Of a stretch of 64,000 nt of DNA, positions 63,814-64,000 are shown piece after piece. The notes beneath the pieces were generated by a model. It did no database searches, was not told the origin of the DNA, and worked only from the letters and a program-made list of their open reading frames with translations. A program made the position numbers and the translations under genes. How positions within the stretch are numbered: the first letter of the stretch is position 1; every line of letters begins with the position of its first letter. This DNA is from Halictus rubicundus (lineage: Eukaryota > Arthropoda > Insecta > Hymenoptera > Halictidae). The stretch is taken from assembly GCF_050948215.1 (NCBI RefSeq), contig NC_135157.1, forward strand, positions 6,572,001 through 6,636,000. Reading direction: 5' to 3'.

Positions 63814-64000
63814 TATACCGAAAATGTGGTTCGTAAGAGAACAAATATTTTCAAAAATATTTAATGAAATCGTTCGTATTATTCTTCGAAGAATCCATTA
63901 CGGAATGGATTTAATTAGCCACCAGCATCAAAATTTAAATTAGCCACGGCTGATGGTGGAACGTTATATGAAAGTACCTCAGAATGAAATGTTTTTGTCG

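Larger units (their letters stand above)
61113..64000. other. Ddr intron/flank at right edge
   Basis: No Ddr extracellular or transmembrane exon was recognised. The stretch contains a piggyBac-type MITE (62516-62764), a possible plus-strand secreted-protein gene (62897-63394) and a truncated TACAGGGTG element (63501-63813). Confidence 0.55.

Noticed and set aside
1..64000. tRNA, rRNA, CRISPR, known insect microRNA
   Set aside because: I looked for B-box-like GGTTCGA contexts, direct-repeat arrays and common insect microRNA seeds by eye and found none convincing. A tRNA or covariance-model scan would be decisive.

Overview
The window is eukaryotic, intron-containing DNA from an insect, most likely a hymenopteran (bee-like). 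This placement is inferred. It rests on a CYP2-clan P450, a UTP20 gene and an insect-type discoidin domain receptor, on AT-rich non-coding DNA mixed with CpG-rich GC blocks, and on many short DNA-transposon (MITE) families. No rRNA, tRNA, CRISPR array or prokaryotic operon was seen.

Three protein genes can be rebuilt exon by exon, and all three lie on the minus strand. (1) Positions 458-6723 hold the 5' half (245 residues, four exons) of a microsomal cytochrome P450. Its haem-binding half lies beyond the left edge. (2) Positions 8987-18178 hold a complete UTP20 gene: 11 exons and 2,780 residues, with one 5,235-bp exon. It encodes a HEAT-repeat nucleolar protein of the small-subunit processome, with a cluster of CACGTG E-boxes just upstream. 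(3) Positions 27303-61112 hold the 3' half of the receptor tyrosine kinase Ddr: eight exons covering the juxtamembrane segment and the whole kinase domain, separated by introns of up to 10.8 kb. Its extracellular and transmembrane exons lie beyond the right edge. Splice phases agree at every junction of the three models.

The rest is intron and intergenic DNA with many repeats. Seen here are a decayed DD34D mariner; a Transib-like element with CACAGTG ends; at least eight TTAA-flanked piggyBac-type MITEs in several subfamilies; a family of about 200 bp with AGACTGCGGAT ends; two TACAGGGTG elements; two long-arm inverted-repeat MITEs in P450 intron 1; a 188-bp tandem array in a Ddr intron; and several microsatellites, one directly at a Ddr 5' splice site. 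A possible plus-strand gene for a small secreted protein starts near the right edge (62897-63394).

The three genes act in unrelated processes (xenobiotic or hormone oxidation, ribosome assembly, collagen-type matrix signalling). Their shared strand looks like ordinary synteny, not a functional cluster.
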